From NCBI GenBank assembly GCA_024637395.1, contig JAGXFG010000107.1:1-34637 (forward strand): DNA of 34,637 bases. The letters are read 5' to 3'. The notes under the pieces were generated by a model. It saw nothing but the letters and a program-made list of their open reading frames with translations, made no database searches and had not been told where the DNA came from. A program made the translations under genes and the position numbers. The DNA comes from Burkholderiaceae bacterium (GTDB lineage: Bacteria > Pseudomonadota > Gammaproteobacteria > Burkholderiales > Burkholderiaceae_E). This document shows, one piece after another, positions 17,929-26,727 of the stretch. Positions within the stretch are counted from its first letter, which is position 1, and each line of letters starts with the position of its first letter.

Positions 17929-18363
17929 ATGACCGGCGGCCGCTTCCCGGTGACCATTCCGTTCCTGCACTGGCTGGGCGTGCAGATGGTCGAGCACAGC
18001 GCCGGCCGCGCCACGCTGGAACTGGACACCGAAGAACATCACCGCAACTCCTTCGGCGTGGCCCATGGCGGCGTGGTGATGACGCTGCTCGACGTGGCGA
18101 TGGCGATGGCCGGGCGTTCGCTGGCGCACCCCGAAGCGGGGGAAATCGGCGTCAGCGGGACCGAGCAGGGCATGGTCACGATCGAGATGAAGACCACGTT
18201 CATGCAGCCGGCACACGGCAAGCTGGTGGCTACCGGACACTGCCTTCATCGCACCGTCAGCATGGCATTTTGTGAAGCCGACATCCACGACGAACGCGGC
18301 CATCTGGTCGCTCGCGGCAGCGGCACCTTCAAGTACATGAGGCAGCGCAAGATCGGCGCCTGA
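17929..18363 (+). CDS. PaaI-type hotdog thioesterase, N-terminus possibly frameshifted
   Basis: A 144-residue acyl-CoA thioesterase of the hotdog fold. The PaaI/4HBT core is visible: NSFGVAHGGVVMTLLDVAMAMAGR, with the HGG motif and the acidic residue in LLDVA, then the central strand KTTFMQPAHGKLVATG. From ATG 17929 the protein has normal length, though its ribosome site is too close. A better placed GAGAAGAAAG precedes an ATG at 17888 that is one frame off. Adding one base near 17899 would join them as MNDLDNRQFAAAGNMTGG, so a single-base deletion is plausible. The enzyme may release CoA from dead-end intermediates. Confidence 0.85.
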   Translation: MTGGRFPVTIPFLHWLGVQMVEHSAGRATLELDTEEHHRNSFGVAHGGVVMTLLDVAMAMAGRSLAHPEAGEIGVSGTEQGMVTIEMKTTFMQPAHGKLVATGHCLHRTVSMAFCEADIHDERGHLVARGSGTFKYMRQRKIGA

Positions 18364-18415
18364 CGACCCCATTGCGGCCCGCAGGGCACATTGCAGTCAA
18401 CCAAGGGAAAAGAAC

Positions 18416-19414
18416 ATGAAGGAAATCAACCGCCAGATCGTGTTGGCCAGCAGGCCTCAGGGGAAAGTCACGAGCGCCAATTTCAGGCTCGTCGAAGCAC
18501 CGGTCCCGGAATTGAAGGAAGGGGAGGTGCTGGTGCGCAACCACTTCATGTCGGTCGACCCCTACATGCGCGGTCGCATGGATGACTCCAAGTCCTACAC
18601 CGCGAGCCAGGAAATCGACGCGGTGATGGGCGGCGGGACGGTCGGGTTGGTGGTCGAGAGCCGCAATCCGGCCTTCAAGATCGGCCAGAGCGTGGTCGGA
18701 ATGCTCGGCTGGCAGCTCTACGGCGTTGCCGACGGGTCGACCTTGCGGGTGATCGACACCACCCACATTCCGATGTCGGCCTACCTCGGCGTGGTTGGCA
18801 TGCCCGGCGCCACGGCCTGGTACGGACTCAACCAGATCATCGCTCCCAAGACCGGTCAGACCGTGGTCGTTTCGGCGGCCAGCGGTGCGGTCGGTTCGGT
18901 GGTGGGGCAGCTGGCCAAGCGCCAGGGCTGCCGGGCGGTGGGGATCGCCGGGGGCGAGGAAAAGTGTCGCGCGGTGGTCGAGGAATTCGGTTTCGACGCC
19001 TGCGTCGACTACAAGGCCGGCAATCTCTACAAGGACCTCAAGGCTGCCACGCCGGAGGGCATCGACGGGCTCTTTGAGAACGTCGGCGGCGATTGTTTCG
19101 ACGCGGCACTGGCGCGGATGAATCCCTTTGGACGCGTGGCAGTGTGCGGCCTGATCGCAGGCTATGACGGAAAGGAAATCGCGATCCGCAATGTCCGCTC
19201 GATCCTCGTCAATCGGCTCAAGATCCAGGGCTTCATCGTCTCGGAGCACCTCGAACTGTGGCCGCAGGCGCTAGGCGAAATCGGCATGCTGGTGGCGACT
19301 GGGGCGCTCAAGTATCGTGAGACCGTGGCCCAGGGACTGGAAGCGGCTCCGGAGGCGTTCATGGGGCTGCTGACCGGGCGCAATTTCGGCAAGCAGGTCG
19401 TCAAGCTGATCTGA
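18416..19414 (+). CDS. Zinc-independent MDR oxidoreductase, CurA/prostaglandin-reductase-like
   Basis: A 332-residue NADP-dependent medium-chain reductase. The N-terminus (INRQIVLASRPQGKVTSANFRL) and MSVDPYMRGRMDD are typical of the CurA/leukotriene-B4-dehydrogenase group, which reduces alpha,beta-unsaturated ketones or aldehydes. The nucleotide-binding loop is SAASGAVGSVVGQLAK (about 160-175). PGATAWYGL and FENVGGDCFDAAL also fit. No zinc-ligand set is seen. In this cluster it could reduce enoyl intermediates (double-bond saturation). The gene lies 52 bases after the thioesterase and 15 bases before the next SDR. Confidence 0.92.
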   Translation: MKEINRQIVLASRPQGKVTSANFRLVEAPVPELKEGEVLVRNHFMSVDPYMRGRMDDSKSYTASQEIDAVMGGGTVGLVVESRNPAFKIGQSVVGMLGWQLYGVADGSTLRVIDTTHIPMSAYLGVVGMPGATAWYGLNQIIAPKTGQTVVVSAASGAVGSVVGQLAKRQGCRAVGIAGGEEKCRAVVEEFGFDACVDYKAGNLYKDLKAATPEGIDGLFENVGGDCFDAALARMNPFGRVAVCGLIAGYDGKEIAIRNVRSILVNRLKIQGFIVSEHLELWPQALGEIGMLVATGALKYRETVAQGLEAAPEAFMGLLTGRNFGKQVVKLI

Positions 19415-19429
19415 CACAAGGAGCGAGCG

Positions 19430-20299
19430 ATGCAGGAACTTAGCGGCCGGGTGGCGGTCATTACCGGAGCGGCGAGTGGTTTCGGCCGCGAGTTTGCGCG
19501 CCTGGGGGCCAGTCAGGGGATGAAGCTGGTGCTGGCCGACGTCGATCGCGCGGGGCTCGCTGAGCTCGAGCGGGAGCTCGCGGGGACACCCTGCATCAGC
19601 GTGCCCACCGACGTCAGCCGGGCCGAAGATGTCGCCCAGCTGGCGCAGCGCACGATGAAGGAATTCGGCGCGGTCCATCTGCTTTTCAACAATGCTGGCG
19701 TTGGTTCGGGCGGACTGATCTGGGAAAGCTCGCTGGAGGACTGGCAATGGGTTCTCGGGGTGAACCTGTGGGGCGTGATCCACGGGGTTCGCGAGTTCGT
19801 GCCGCTGATGCTCGCCCAGGACTGCGAGTGCCATGTAGTCAACACTGCATCCGTGGCCGGCCTGCTGTCGCCGCCGGGGATGGGGGTCTACAACGTCAGC
19901 AAGCACGCGGTCGTCACACTGAGCGAAACCCTGTTTCATGACTTGAGGCTGGCCGGTTCAAAGGTCGGGGCCTCGGTTCTTTGCCCGGCCTTCGTGCCGA
20001 CCGGAATCCACCAATCGGAGCGCAACCGCCCCGATGAGTTGCGCAATGCCGAGCCCCTGACCGCTTCGCAGCGCATGGCCCGGGAAGCGACCACCAAGGC
20101 CGTAACCTCGGGCCGGGTCACGGCGGCGCAGGTGGCAGAGCTGACCTTCGAGGCGATCCGCGCGAACCGTTTCTATGTGCTCTCGCACCCGAAGATCCTC
20201 GATTCGGTGGGACTGCGGCTGCAGGACATCCTGGAGCTACGCAATCCCAGCGATCCGTTTACCTACAAGCCCGGGGTAGCGCCGGGAAGCGGCGCCTGA
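19430..20299 (+). CDS. Short-chain dehydrogenase/reductase
   Basis: A 289-residue SDR distinct from the one at 17099. The cofactor loop is TGAASGFG (residues 13-20), followed by NNAGVGSGG. The catalytic residues are S141, Y154 and K158 (YNVSK). The C-terminus is about 30 residues longer than a minimal SDR and reads RFYVLSHPKILDSVGLRLQD, as in several SDRs found beside beta-oxidation genes. D42 in LADVDR favours NAD. ACAAGGAGCG precedes the ATG. Substrate unknown; a secondary alcohol or a hydroxyacyl-CoA is likely. Confidence 0.92.
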   Translation: MQELSGRVAVITGAASGFGREFARLGASQGMKLVLADVDRAGLAELERELAGTPCISVPTDVSRAEDVAQLAQRTMKEFGAVHLLFNNAGVGSGGLIWESSLEDWQWVLGVNLWGVIHGVREFVPLMLAQDCECHVVNTASVAGLLSPPGMGVYNVSKHAVVTLSETLFHDLRLAGSKVGASVLCPAFVPTGIHQSERNRPDELRNAEPLTASQRMAREATTKAVTSGRVTAAQVAELTFEAIRANRFYVLSHPKILDSVGLRLQDILELRNPSDPFTYKPGVAPGSGA

Positions 20300-20345
20300 G
20301 CGGGGCATCGGGAGCAGTCGCCGCGCTACCGCCAGGAGAGCAACA

Positions 20346-20771
20346 ATGCCACGTGAGGACTTCAGCTTCAGCCATTGCTTGCGGGTACGGTGGGCTGAAT
20401 CGGACATGCAGGGCGTGGTCTTCAACGGCCACTACATGACCTACTGCGACGTCGCGATCACCGAATACTGGCGGGCGCTGTGTGCCGGCGATGCCGCCTG
20501 GCTGAGCGCGATCTTCGAACGGATGTTCGTGGTCCGGGCCTTGCTTGAATACCGCCAGCCAGCGCGTTTCGACGACGAGCTCGAGGTCTGCGCCAGAGTC
20601 AGCAGGATAGGCGGGTCGAGCATGTCAGTGCTCTTTGAGATCTATCGCGGCGCGGAGCATCTGGTGAGCGGGGAGAACGTCTACGTCCATGCCGAGGACG
20701 GCGCCTCACAGCGCATCCCCGAGCGGCTGCGCGCCGCGCTGCGCGACTTCGAACGCGTCGCGCCGCAATGA
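20346..20771 (+). CDS. 4HBT/YbgC-like acyl-CoA thioesterase
   Basis: A 141-residue hotdog thioesterase of the 4-hydroxybenzoyl-CoA thioesterase type. The active-site segment is WAESDMQGVVFNGHYMTYCD, with catalytic aspartate D20. FDDELEVCARVSRIGGSSMSV forms the central strand region. AGGAGAGC lies seven bases upstream of the ATG. It is the second thioesterase of the cluster and from a different branch than the PaaI-type one. It probably hydrolyses short or aromatic acyl-CoA and ends the catabolic gene run. Confidence 0.9.
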   Translation: MPREDFSFSHCLRVRWAESDMQGVVFNGHYMTYCDVAITEYWRALCAGDAAWLSAIFERMFVVRALLEYRQPARFDDELEVCARVSRIGGSSMSVLFEIYRGAEHLVSGENVYVHAEDGASQRIPERLRAALRDFERVAPQ

Positions 20772-20784
20772 CTGGCCGGCGCGG

Positions 20785-21261
20785 GTGATCAAGTCAGCCG
20801 ACCTTCGCCCCGACTTGGCAGGGCTGCGGCTGGCACAGGGGTCGTGGCAAGAGCTGCGCGCCGCTGCCGAACCGGTGCGGCGCGCGGTCTTCGTGCACGA
20901 ACAGGGTTGCTCGGAGGAGAGCGAGTGGGACGAGTTCGACGCCGTGGCACTGCATTGCGTTGCCTACCTCGGCGACGAGGCGGTCGGAACCGGCCGCCTG
21001 CTCCCCGAGTTCAGGATTGGCAGGATGGCGGTAGTGGCGCCGCAGCGCCGGCGCGGTATCGCCAGCGCGATACTGGAGCATCTGGTGGCGGTCGCTGCCC
21101 AACGCGGTGCCAGGGCCGTGCTTCTTCACGCCCAGGTCGCGGTGCTGGAGTTCTATCGCCAACATGGCTTTGCAGCCTTAGGGGATAATTTCCTCGAAGA
21201 AGACATTGTTCACGTATTGATGCGACGCTGCGTCGCTGTTAACGAAGCGGAGAGGGGATGA
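20785..21261 (+). CDS. GNAT-family N-acetyltransferase
   Basis: A small acetyl-CoA-dependent acetyltransferase, 158 residues from GTG 20785; longer in-frame versions would overlap the thioesterase deeply. The N-terminal part (RRAVFVHEQGCSEESEWDEFD) resembles ElaA/YjcF-type GNATs. The cofactor-binding motif is APQRRRGIASAILEHL, followed by LLHAQVAVLEFYRQHGF. There is no good ribosome site, so translation may depend on coupling to the thioesterase stop 13 bases upstream. The stop overlaps the DUF4197 start (ATGA). The acetylated substrate is unknown. Confidence 0.85.
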   Translation: MIKSADLRPDLAGLRLAQGSWQELRAAAEPVRRAVFVHEQGCSEESEWDEFDAVALHCVAYLGDEAVGTGRLLPEFRIGRMAVVAPQRRRGIASAILEHLVAVAAQRGARAVLLHAQVAVLEFYRQHGFAALGDNFLEEDIVHVLMRRCVAVNEAERG

Positions 21262-21983
21262 ATGCTTTGATCAGGAATCGGATGCGCACGGCGCTGCTGA
21301 CGGGACTTTTTTCCATGTTTGCGGCACTTGCTGCCCTGGCCTCGGCACCGGCCCACGCCGGCGCCCTCGACGGCGTCACCGACGGTGAGGCGGGCGGCGC
21401 CCTGCGCGACGCACTGACTCGCGGTGCCGATGCCGCAGTTGCCCGGCTCGGTCAGACCGGTGGCTTCATGAACAACCCTGAAGTGCGCATTCCGTTGCCT
21501 TCCGGGCTGCGCCAGGCGAAGGGCGCGCTGCGCATGATGGGCCGGGGCAAGGAAGTCGAGTCACTCGAGAAGGCGATGAACCAGGCGGCCGAACGCGCCG
21601 TACCGCAATCCAAGACCATGCTGGTCGAAGCGGTGAAATCGATGAGCGTCGCCGATGCGAAGCAGATCCTGACCGGGGGTGATGATTCGGTGACGAAGTT
21701 CTTCCGGGCCAAGACCGAGGACGGACTCACCCAGAGTTTCCTGCCGGTGGTATCGAAGCAGGTCGCCGATCTTGGCCTGGCAAAGAGCTACGACCGCCTC
21801 GCGGGGCAGGGGGCAAAGTTGGGGCTGGTCAAGGGAGAAGCGGTGAGCATGGACCGCTACGTCACGGCCAGCGCGCTCAATGGACTCTACCTGATGATCG
21901 CCAAGGAAGAGCGTGCCCTGCGGGCCAACCCGCTGCAGGCAGGTTCCAAATTGATCGGCAAGGTGTTCGGGCTGTTGCGCTGA
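21258..21983 (+). CDS. Exported DUF4197 protein
   Basis: A 241-residue protein with an N-terminal signal peptide (about 1-35, hydrophobic core LLTGLFSMFAALAALAS, cleavage near AHA-G). The mature part matches the DUF4197 pattern from memory: ALRDALTRGADAAVARLG, FMNNPEVRIPLP, then a helical body with DAKQILTGGDDSVTKFFR and ending LNGLYLMIAKEERALRANPL. Function unknown; such proteins are probably periplasmic or lipoprotein-like, though no lipobox is seen here. GAGAGGGG precedes the ATG, which overlaps the GNAT stop. Only 34 bases separate it from the convergent NRDE gene. Confidence 0.88.
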   Translation: MNALIRNRMRTALLTGLFSMFAALAALASAPAHAGALDGVTDGEAGGALRDALTRGADAAVARLGQTGGFMNNPEVRIPLPSGLRQAKGALRMMGRGKEVESLEKAMNQAAERAVPQSKTMLVEAVKSMSVADAKQILTGGDDSVTKFFRAKTEDGLTQSFLPVVSKQVADLGLAKSYDRLAGQGAKLGLVKGEAVSMDRYVTASALNGLYLMIAKEERALRANPLQAGSKLIGKVFGLLR

Positions 21984-22017
21984 TATCGGCGGCTGGCGCC
22001 ACCAATCAGGCCGCGGC

Positions 22018-22839
22018 TCAGTCGAGGTTGAACCTGGTGCTGCGGTCCCGATAGCCGGCTGACGGCGCACCTGGGACCTTCCAGGTGCGCTCCGTGACCG
22101 CTACCGCGCCGTCGTCGCGCACGCTGATCACGCTCGAGGAACGGGTTCCGTAGGGTAGTGGCGGGAACGCTGCGTCGCCGGTCACAAAAGCCGGTGCCAG
22201 CAGGCGTTCTCGTGCGAGTCCGACACCGGTGTCAGGCAGATCCAGGTCAGCGGGCAGCGCGCGATCGGTGAGCGCTTCGATCAGGACACCGGCCGCGGGC
22301 AATCCGCCGGCCTGGTCACTGGCCCCGGCCAGCGAGTCCCGCAGGCGCGTTGCTTTTGGCCAGGGCGCATCAAGCCCGGCGTTGGAGATCGCGTGGATGC
22401 CCGGGGCAATCGGTGCCGCTGCCGCCTGGGGCCGATTGCTGACCCACCACGCGCCTGGGCGAGCGCCGAGTTCAAAGAGCAGCAGCGTGAATCCGGCGTA
22501 GCGCTCAGCGCTGGCGGCAACCCGCGCCGCATGCTCCTCGATGGTCTCGCTGGAATTGGCGGGGCTGACGAAATTGGCGACTAGTTCGCCGCGCGAAGAC
22601 TGTTCGGGAAGAGCCGTGGCGGATCCCTGCCGGAAATTGGTCAGGGCCGCGATGCGTCCGTTGCGGGCAACCAGCAACCAGCCGCCGCGCGCCACCAGGT
22701 CGCGACCGCCAAACACGCCTGGAGCATCGGGCCACCAGTGGGCGGGAGCGGTCGCGCGGACGAACAATTCGTCGCGGTTAGCGGCCAGCAACAGCTGGCA
22801 AAGTCCCGCGGGGGAGAAATCAAACGCGATCAGGCACAT
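22018..22839 (-). CDS. NRDE (TANGO2-like) family protein
   Basis: A 273-residue protein of the NRDE family. It begins MCLIAFDF with the conserved Cys2, and the namesake motif NRDE is at residues 21-24, followed by RATAPAHWW and GGRDLVARGGWL. The N-terminal Cys suggests an Ntn-hydrolase-like fold. The molecular role is unsettled; eukaryotic TANGO2 is linked to heme and lipid handling. Its ATG overlaps the ygfZ stop (ATGA), so the two are translationally coupled. Confidence 0.9.
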   Translation of the reverse strand: MCLIAFDFSPAGLCQLLLAANRDELFVRATAPAHWWPDAPGVFGGRDLVARGGWLLVARNGRIAALTNFRQGSATALPEQSSRGELVANFVSPANSSETIEEHAARVAASAERYAGFTLLLFELGARPGAWWVSNRPQAAAAPIAPGIHAISNAGLDAPWPKATRLRDSLAGASDQAGGLPAAGVLIEALTDRALPADLDLPDTGVGLARERLLAPAFVTGDAAFPPLPYGTRSSSVISVRDDGAVAVTERTWKVPGAPSAGYRDRSTRFNLD

Positions 22840-23924
22840 CAGCTTGCTTCATCGGCCTGCACCAGCGGCTCGACAGCAATCTCCTGTCCGCCGACCTGCA
22901 GTCGCGCCCCACCGGGCGCGAGCGCTGCGCTCACCGCCGTGAGCTGGGCCTCGAACAGCAGATCGGCCCCGCCAGCGGGACCGGGCGCCGCCATGATCAC
23001 CGTGCCCACCGGTTCGGCCCCGCCCGCGAGTGCAATGTCAGAGAGCGGCGCCGGCTCGTCGCCAGCCACATGGCCGCGATACATCCGCCGCTTGGTGGTG
23101 CCGCGATAGTGGGTCCGGGCAACCACCTCCTGACCCGGATAGCAGCCCTTCTGGAAATTGACGCCGCCGACCAGGTCCAGGTTCAGGGTCTGGGGCAGGT
23201 AGCGGTTGCTGGTCGCAGCCACGATCCGCGGCGTAGCCGAACGCACGTCCAGCCAGCGCCAATGCTCACTCGACACCGGGGCCAGAGCAGCCGCCAGGGC
23301 GCTCCAGAGTTCGCCAGCCCGCTCGGCGGGCGCGGCCAGCAGCCAGCGTGGGCATTCGGTCGCGAGCGCGGCCGGAGGCAGTCCTGCCACGGTGATTTCC
23401 CCGGCGGTGGCGACCTCCATCGAGCCCGCGGCAGCAAGGCCGAGACCGGCCAGGAGCGCCGGCACCTTCGGCCCGGCAAGTCCGAAGAGCACCATCTCGT
23501 TGGACTTATCCTCGATCCTGGCCTTGGCCCGCATCACGTAGATCGACAGCCGCTTGCACAGCGCCGCGCTGAGCGTTCGCGACGTGCAAAGCACGATCCG
23601 TTCGGATTGGCGCCAGCCCAGCAACGGGCCGAGTATTCGGCCCTGGGGCGTGCAGTAGCCATACCAGCGGGCCTGGTTTTCGGCGAGTTGTTCGACGTCG
23701 TTGGTGAGTTGAGCATGGAGGAAACTGGCCGCATCGGCGCCGCTCGCCACCAGCATTCCCAGGTCCGGCAATGGCGCCACCAGTCCGTCGCTCGCGCCCT
23801 CTGAGGCTGCATTGAACAGGGCCGCCGGACCATAGACATCGGCGCCGGGCAGCGCGCCAAAAGTCGCATTCAGGGCGCCGGCCGCTGCCTCGTCCCAATC
23901 CGCGAGCAGTACATCAGTGTTCAT
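22839..23924 (-). CDS. ygfZ: tRNA-modifying/iron-sulfur assembly protein YgfZ (GcvT-like)
   Basis: A 361-residue folate-binding protein of the YgfZ/IBA57 family, which helps maintain Fe-S enzymes such as MiaB. The family signature KGCYPGQE is at residues 259-266, with the key cysteine C261. The GcvT-like N-terminal part contains GADAASFLHAQLTNDVEQL and YCTPQGRILG. The ATG at 23924 (MNTDVLLADW) gives the usual family length. The frame stays open about 2 kb upstream, antisense to mltG and tmk, which is a GC-rich coding artefact. The start region is shared with the divergent mltG. Confidence 0.93.
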   Translation of the reverse strand: MNTDVLLADWDEAAAGALNATFGALPGADVYGPAALFNAASEGASDGLVAPLPDLGMLVASGADAASFLHAQLTNDVEQLAENQARWYGYCTPQGRILGPLLGWRQSERIVLCTSRTLSAALCKRLSIYVMRAKARIEDKSNEMVLFGLAGPKVPALLAGLGLAAAGSMEVATAGEITVAGLPPAALATECPRWLLAAPAERAGELWSALAAALAPVSSEHWRWLDVRSATPRIVAATSNRYLPQTLNLDLVGGVNFQKGCYPGQEVVARTHYRGTTKRRMYRGHVAGDEPAPLSDIALAGGAEPVGTVIMAAPGPAGGADLLFEAQLTAVSAALAPGGARLQVGGQEIAVEPLVQADEAS

Positions 23925-23941
23925 CGGCAGCCCCGCAACGG

Positions 23942-23969
23942 TTGAATTGATCGATGCCCTTATTATATG
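23942..23969 (+). promoter_or_regulatory. Candidate promoter for mltG
   Basis: TTGAAT (23942-23947) and TATATG (23964-23969), or the overlapping TATTAT at 23961-23966, lie in the 69-bp gap between divergent ygfZ and mltG. The first pair has a 16-base spacer. This AT-rich patch is the only plausible promoter for the mltG-tmk-holB run. Confidence 0.5.
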
Positions 23970-23993
23970 AACCAGTGACAGTCGGGGAGTTGG

Positions 23994-25001
23994 ATGGGGA
24001 TAAGGCGAGGTTATGTCTGGGCGCTGAGCGCGCTGACCGCGCTGGCCGGGATGCTGATCGCTCTCGGTCTGTGGGCCTATGCCTATGCCCCGCTGGAGCA
24101 ATCGGAACCGGAACTGCGGGTGACGATCGAGCGCGGCGCGAGCCTGCGCGCGATTGCCGCCTCGCTCGATGGCCAGGGGCTGCGAGTCAGCGCGCCGCTC
24201 TTCTGGCTGGTGGCCAGGATGCGCGGCGACGCCGGCCGGCTGCAGGCCGGAAACTACCAGATCAAGGCCCCGAGCACACTGCGCGAGATCCTCGACCGGA
24301 TGGTGCGCGGCGACGTGCTGCTGGCCCAGCTGCGCTTCATCGAAGGCTGGACCTTTGCCGAGATGCGCACGGCGATCGATCAGCACCCTGAACTGCGCCA
24401 TGACACTGTCGGAATGTCGGAAAGCGCACTGCTGGCCCGGATCGGGGCCGAGGAGAAGCGCGCCGAGGGGCTGTTCCTGCCCGACACCTACCATTTTGCC
24501 GCCGGCACCAGCGACGTCGAGATCTTTCGCCAGGCACACCGGGAACTGCGCGAGGCGCTCGACGCTGCCTGGAAGGAGCGTTCGCCAGGCTTGCCATATG
24601 CCGATTCGTACCAGGCGTTGATCATGGCATCGATCGTCGAAAAGGAGACCGGCAGCGACGCCGAGCGGCCCAAGGTGGCGGCGGTGTTCGTCAATCGGCT
24701 GCGGCGCGGCATGGCCCTGCAAAGCGATCCCACCACGATCTACGGGATGGGGGCCAAGTTCGACGGCAATTTGCGCAAGGCCGATCTGCTCACGGATACG
24801 CCCTATAACACCTATACTCGCGGTGGCCTGACGCCGACCCCAATCGCGCTGCCCGGACGTGCCTCTATCAGGGCAGCGCTCAATCCGGCACCGATCGCGG
24901 CGCTCTATTTTGTGTCCCGTGGCGATGGCAGCAGCGAATTTTCCGATGATCTCGCGAGCCACAACCGGGCAGTGAACCGCTACCAGCTCAAACGACGCTG
25001 A
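23994..25001 (+). CDS. mltG: Endolytic murein transglycosylase
   Basis: An inner-membrane enzyme that cleaves nascent peptidoglycan strands and is thought to terminate glycan synthesis. The 335 residues comprise one N-terminal membrane helix (about 9-30), a LysM-like region (about 40-105, with LQAGNYQI) and the YceG catalytic domain. The catalytic glutamate E218 lies in the motif IVEKETGSD. Other conserved segments are LQSDPTTIYGMG, PYNTYTRGGLTPTPIALPG and ALYFVSRGDG. GGAG lies four bases before the ATG. It heads the plus-strand run mltG-tmk-holB-pilZ-tatD. Confidence 0.95.
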   Translation: MGIRRGYVWALSALTALAGMLIALGLWAYAYAPLEQSEPELRVTIERGASLRAIAASLDGQGLRVSAPLFWLVARMRGDAGRLQAGNYQIKAPSTLREILDRMVRGDVLLAQLRFIEGWTFAEMRTAIDQHPELRHDTVGMSESALLARIGAEEKRAEGLFLPDTYHFAAGTSDVEIFRQAHRELREALDAAWKERSPGLPYADSYQALIMASIVEKETGSDAERPKVAAVFVNRLRRGMALQSDPTTIYGMGAKFDGNLRKADLLTDTPYNTYTRGGLTPTPIALPGRASIRAALNPAPIAALYFVSRGDGSSEFSDDLASHNRAVNRYQLKRR

Positions 25002-25028
25002 AAACCAGAAACCCAGGCAAACAGGAAG

Positions 25029-25637
25029 ATGCGCGGACGATTCATAACCTTTGAAGGCATTGACGGCGCGGGCAAGAGCACTCACCTCGACTGGTTTGGC
25101 GACCAACTCAAGGCCCGCGGACTCCCGGTCGTCTGCACCCGTGAACCGGGCGGCAGCGATTTGGCGGAGGAGTTGCGTGAACTGCTGCTGGGGCGGCCGA
25201 TGTCGCTCGAAACCGAACTGCTGCTGGTATTCGCGGCGCGCCGTGACCACCTCGAGCGCACCATACGGCCCGCACTGGTGCGCGGCGAATGGGTGCTGTG
25301 CGACCGCTTCACCGACTCGACCTACGCTTACCAGGGTGGGGGGCGCGGCGCTCCCGGCGAGCAGATCGCCACCCTCGAGTCCTGGGTTCATCCTGGCCTG
25401 AAACCGGACCGGACCTATCTTTTCCACGTCGATCCGGCCATCGCTGCGGCGCGGCGCACTCAGGCCCGGGCCGCCGACCGCTTCGAGTCCGAGGACGACG
25501 CATTCTTCGGCCGGGTGGCAGACGGATATGCCCGACGGGTGGCCTCGGACCCTGATCGTTTCGTTGTCGTTGACGGCACGATGAGCGTTGCGGCAATTCG
25601 AGAAACACTTGAAAAAGATCTTGCAGGTTATTGTTAA
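25029..25637 (+). CDS. tmk: Thymidylate kinase
   Basis: Phosphorylates dTMP to dTDP. The 202 residues start MRGRFITFEGIDGAGKST with the P-loop at about 10-18. The DRx motif reads CDRFTDSTYAYQGGGRG, and TREPGGSDLAEELR is typical. The LID region contains the arginine-rich ARAADRFESEDDAFF. ACAGGAAG precedes the ATG. The reading frame is complete and ends three bases before the holB start, fitting the common tmk-holB pair. Confidence 0.97.
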   Translation: MRGRFITFEGIDGAGKSTHLDWFGDQLKARGLPVVCTREPGGSDLAEELRELLLGRPMSLETELLLVFAARRDHLERTIRPALVRGEWVLCDRFTDSTYAYQGGGRGAPGEQIATLESWVHPGLKPDRTYLFHVDPAIAAARRTQARAADRFESEDDAFFGRVADGYARRVASDPDRFVVVDGTMSVAAIRETLEKDLAGYC

Positions 25638-25639
25638 AT

Positions 25640-26647
25640 ATGTACTTTTGGCATGACGCTGATTTTGACAAGCTCCGCGCCTCGAGGCAGGGGCAACATC
25701 ATGCGTTGCTCCTGACCGGTGCGCCCGGCATCGGCAAATCAGCCTTCGCGCGGGCTTGGGCGGCGGCATTGCTGTGCGAGCAACCCGATGTCCGGGGCCG
25801 TGCGTGCGGGCACTGTGTTGCCTGCGTCTGGTTTGCGCAGGGTAACCACCCGGACTTGCGGACCCTGATTCCGGAGGCGCTTGATCCGTTCCATGAACCG
25901 ACGGGGAAGGGCGCCAAGCCGGCACGCGATATCCGCATCGACCAGGTGCGCGCGCTGGCTGGATTCGTATCGGTCGGGGGACACCGGGGCGGTTGCAAGG
26001 TAATACTGGTTGATCCCGCGGATGCGTTCAACGCGGCCTCCGGCAATGCCTTGCTCAAGACGCTCGAGGAACCGGCGGGCGACACCCGGTTCCTGCTGGT
26101 GAGCTCGCGACTGGACTGGCTGCCGGCGACGATTCGCTCCCGCTGCGCCGTGGTGGCGCTGCGCGCGCCCGCCGCGGAGGATGCCGTGCGCTGGCTGGTC
26201 GACGAACATGGCCTGAGCAAGACCGAGGCGACCCGCCTGCTGGCTGCGGCCGGCGGCGCTCCGCTGCGGGCGCGTGATCTCGCTGAGCCCGAGCTGGGTG
26301 CCGCTCATCGCCTGGTGCTGGATGCGCTTGCCAAACTGCCGCAGGCTTCGTTGATCGCAACCGCCGAGCAACTGGCTGCGGTCGAACCGGCGCAGTGGGT
26401 GAGTATCCTGCAGACCTGGATCGGGGAATTGGCGCGAGTGCAATCAGGCGCTGCGCCGCGGTTCTTCCCGGAGCAGGGCGCCCGACTTAAGGCGCTGGCC
26501 GCACAGACCGACCTCCTGCTGCTCACCAACTACGAAACGGGGATTCGCCGCCTGACCCGCCACGCCGAACATCCCCTCAACCCCAAATTGCTGTGCGAGA
26601 ATGCTTTGGTGGGATACTGTTCGCTGTTTGAGAAACACGGTTCGTGA
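25640..26647 (+). CDS. holB: DNA polymerase III subunit delta'
   Basis: Clamp-loader subunit of the replicative polymerase, 335 residues from ATG 25640 (a TTG nine bases upstream is in frame but overlaps tmk). The AAA+ fold shows a P-loop-like GAPGIGKSA (27-35), the zinc module C46, C56, C59, C62 (CGHCVAC) and ALLKTLEEP. The SRC sensor motif (IRSRC) lies at the end of the AAA core. The C-terminal helical domain includes LLLLTNYETGIRRL. It follows tmk by two bases; the junction is unusually AT-rich for this window. Confidence 0.94.
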   Translation: MYFWHDADFDKLRASRQGQHHALLLTGAPGIGKSAFARAWAAALLCEQPDVRGRACGHCVACVWFAQGNHPDLRTLIPEALDPFHEPTGKGAKPARDIRIDQVRALAGFVSVGGHRGGCKVILVDPADAFNAASGNALLKTLEEPAGDTRFLLVSSRLDWLPATIRSRCAVVALRAPAAEDAVRWLVDEHGLSKTEATRLLAAAGGAPLRARDLAEPELGAAHRLVLDALAKLPQASLIATAEQLAAVEPAQWVSILQTWIGELARVQSGAAPRFFPEQGARLKALAAQTDLLLLTNYETGIRRLTRHAEHPLNPKLLCENALVGYCSLFEKHGS

Positions 26648-26727
26648 TGTCGATGGCTGGCTGTCATTCGCAGGGATGCAGCTTGGCGATCGAGCACGCT
26701 CGTTGGCTCGTATGCGGTTGAGAATCC

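Noticed and set aside
23925-25925. Open minus-strand frame of about 667 codons upstream of ygfZ, antisense to mltG and tmk
   Set aside because: It lies opposite two clearly functional genes, has no recognisable domain, and is explained by codon bias in GC-rich DNA. ygfZ has its own well-placed ATG at 23924.
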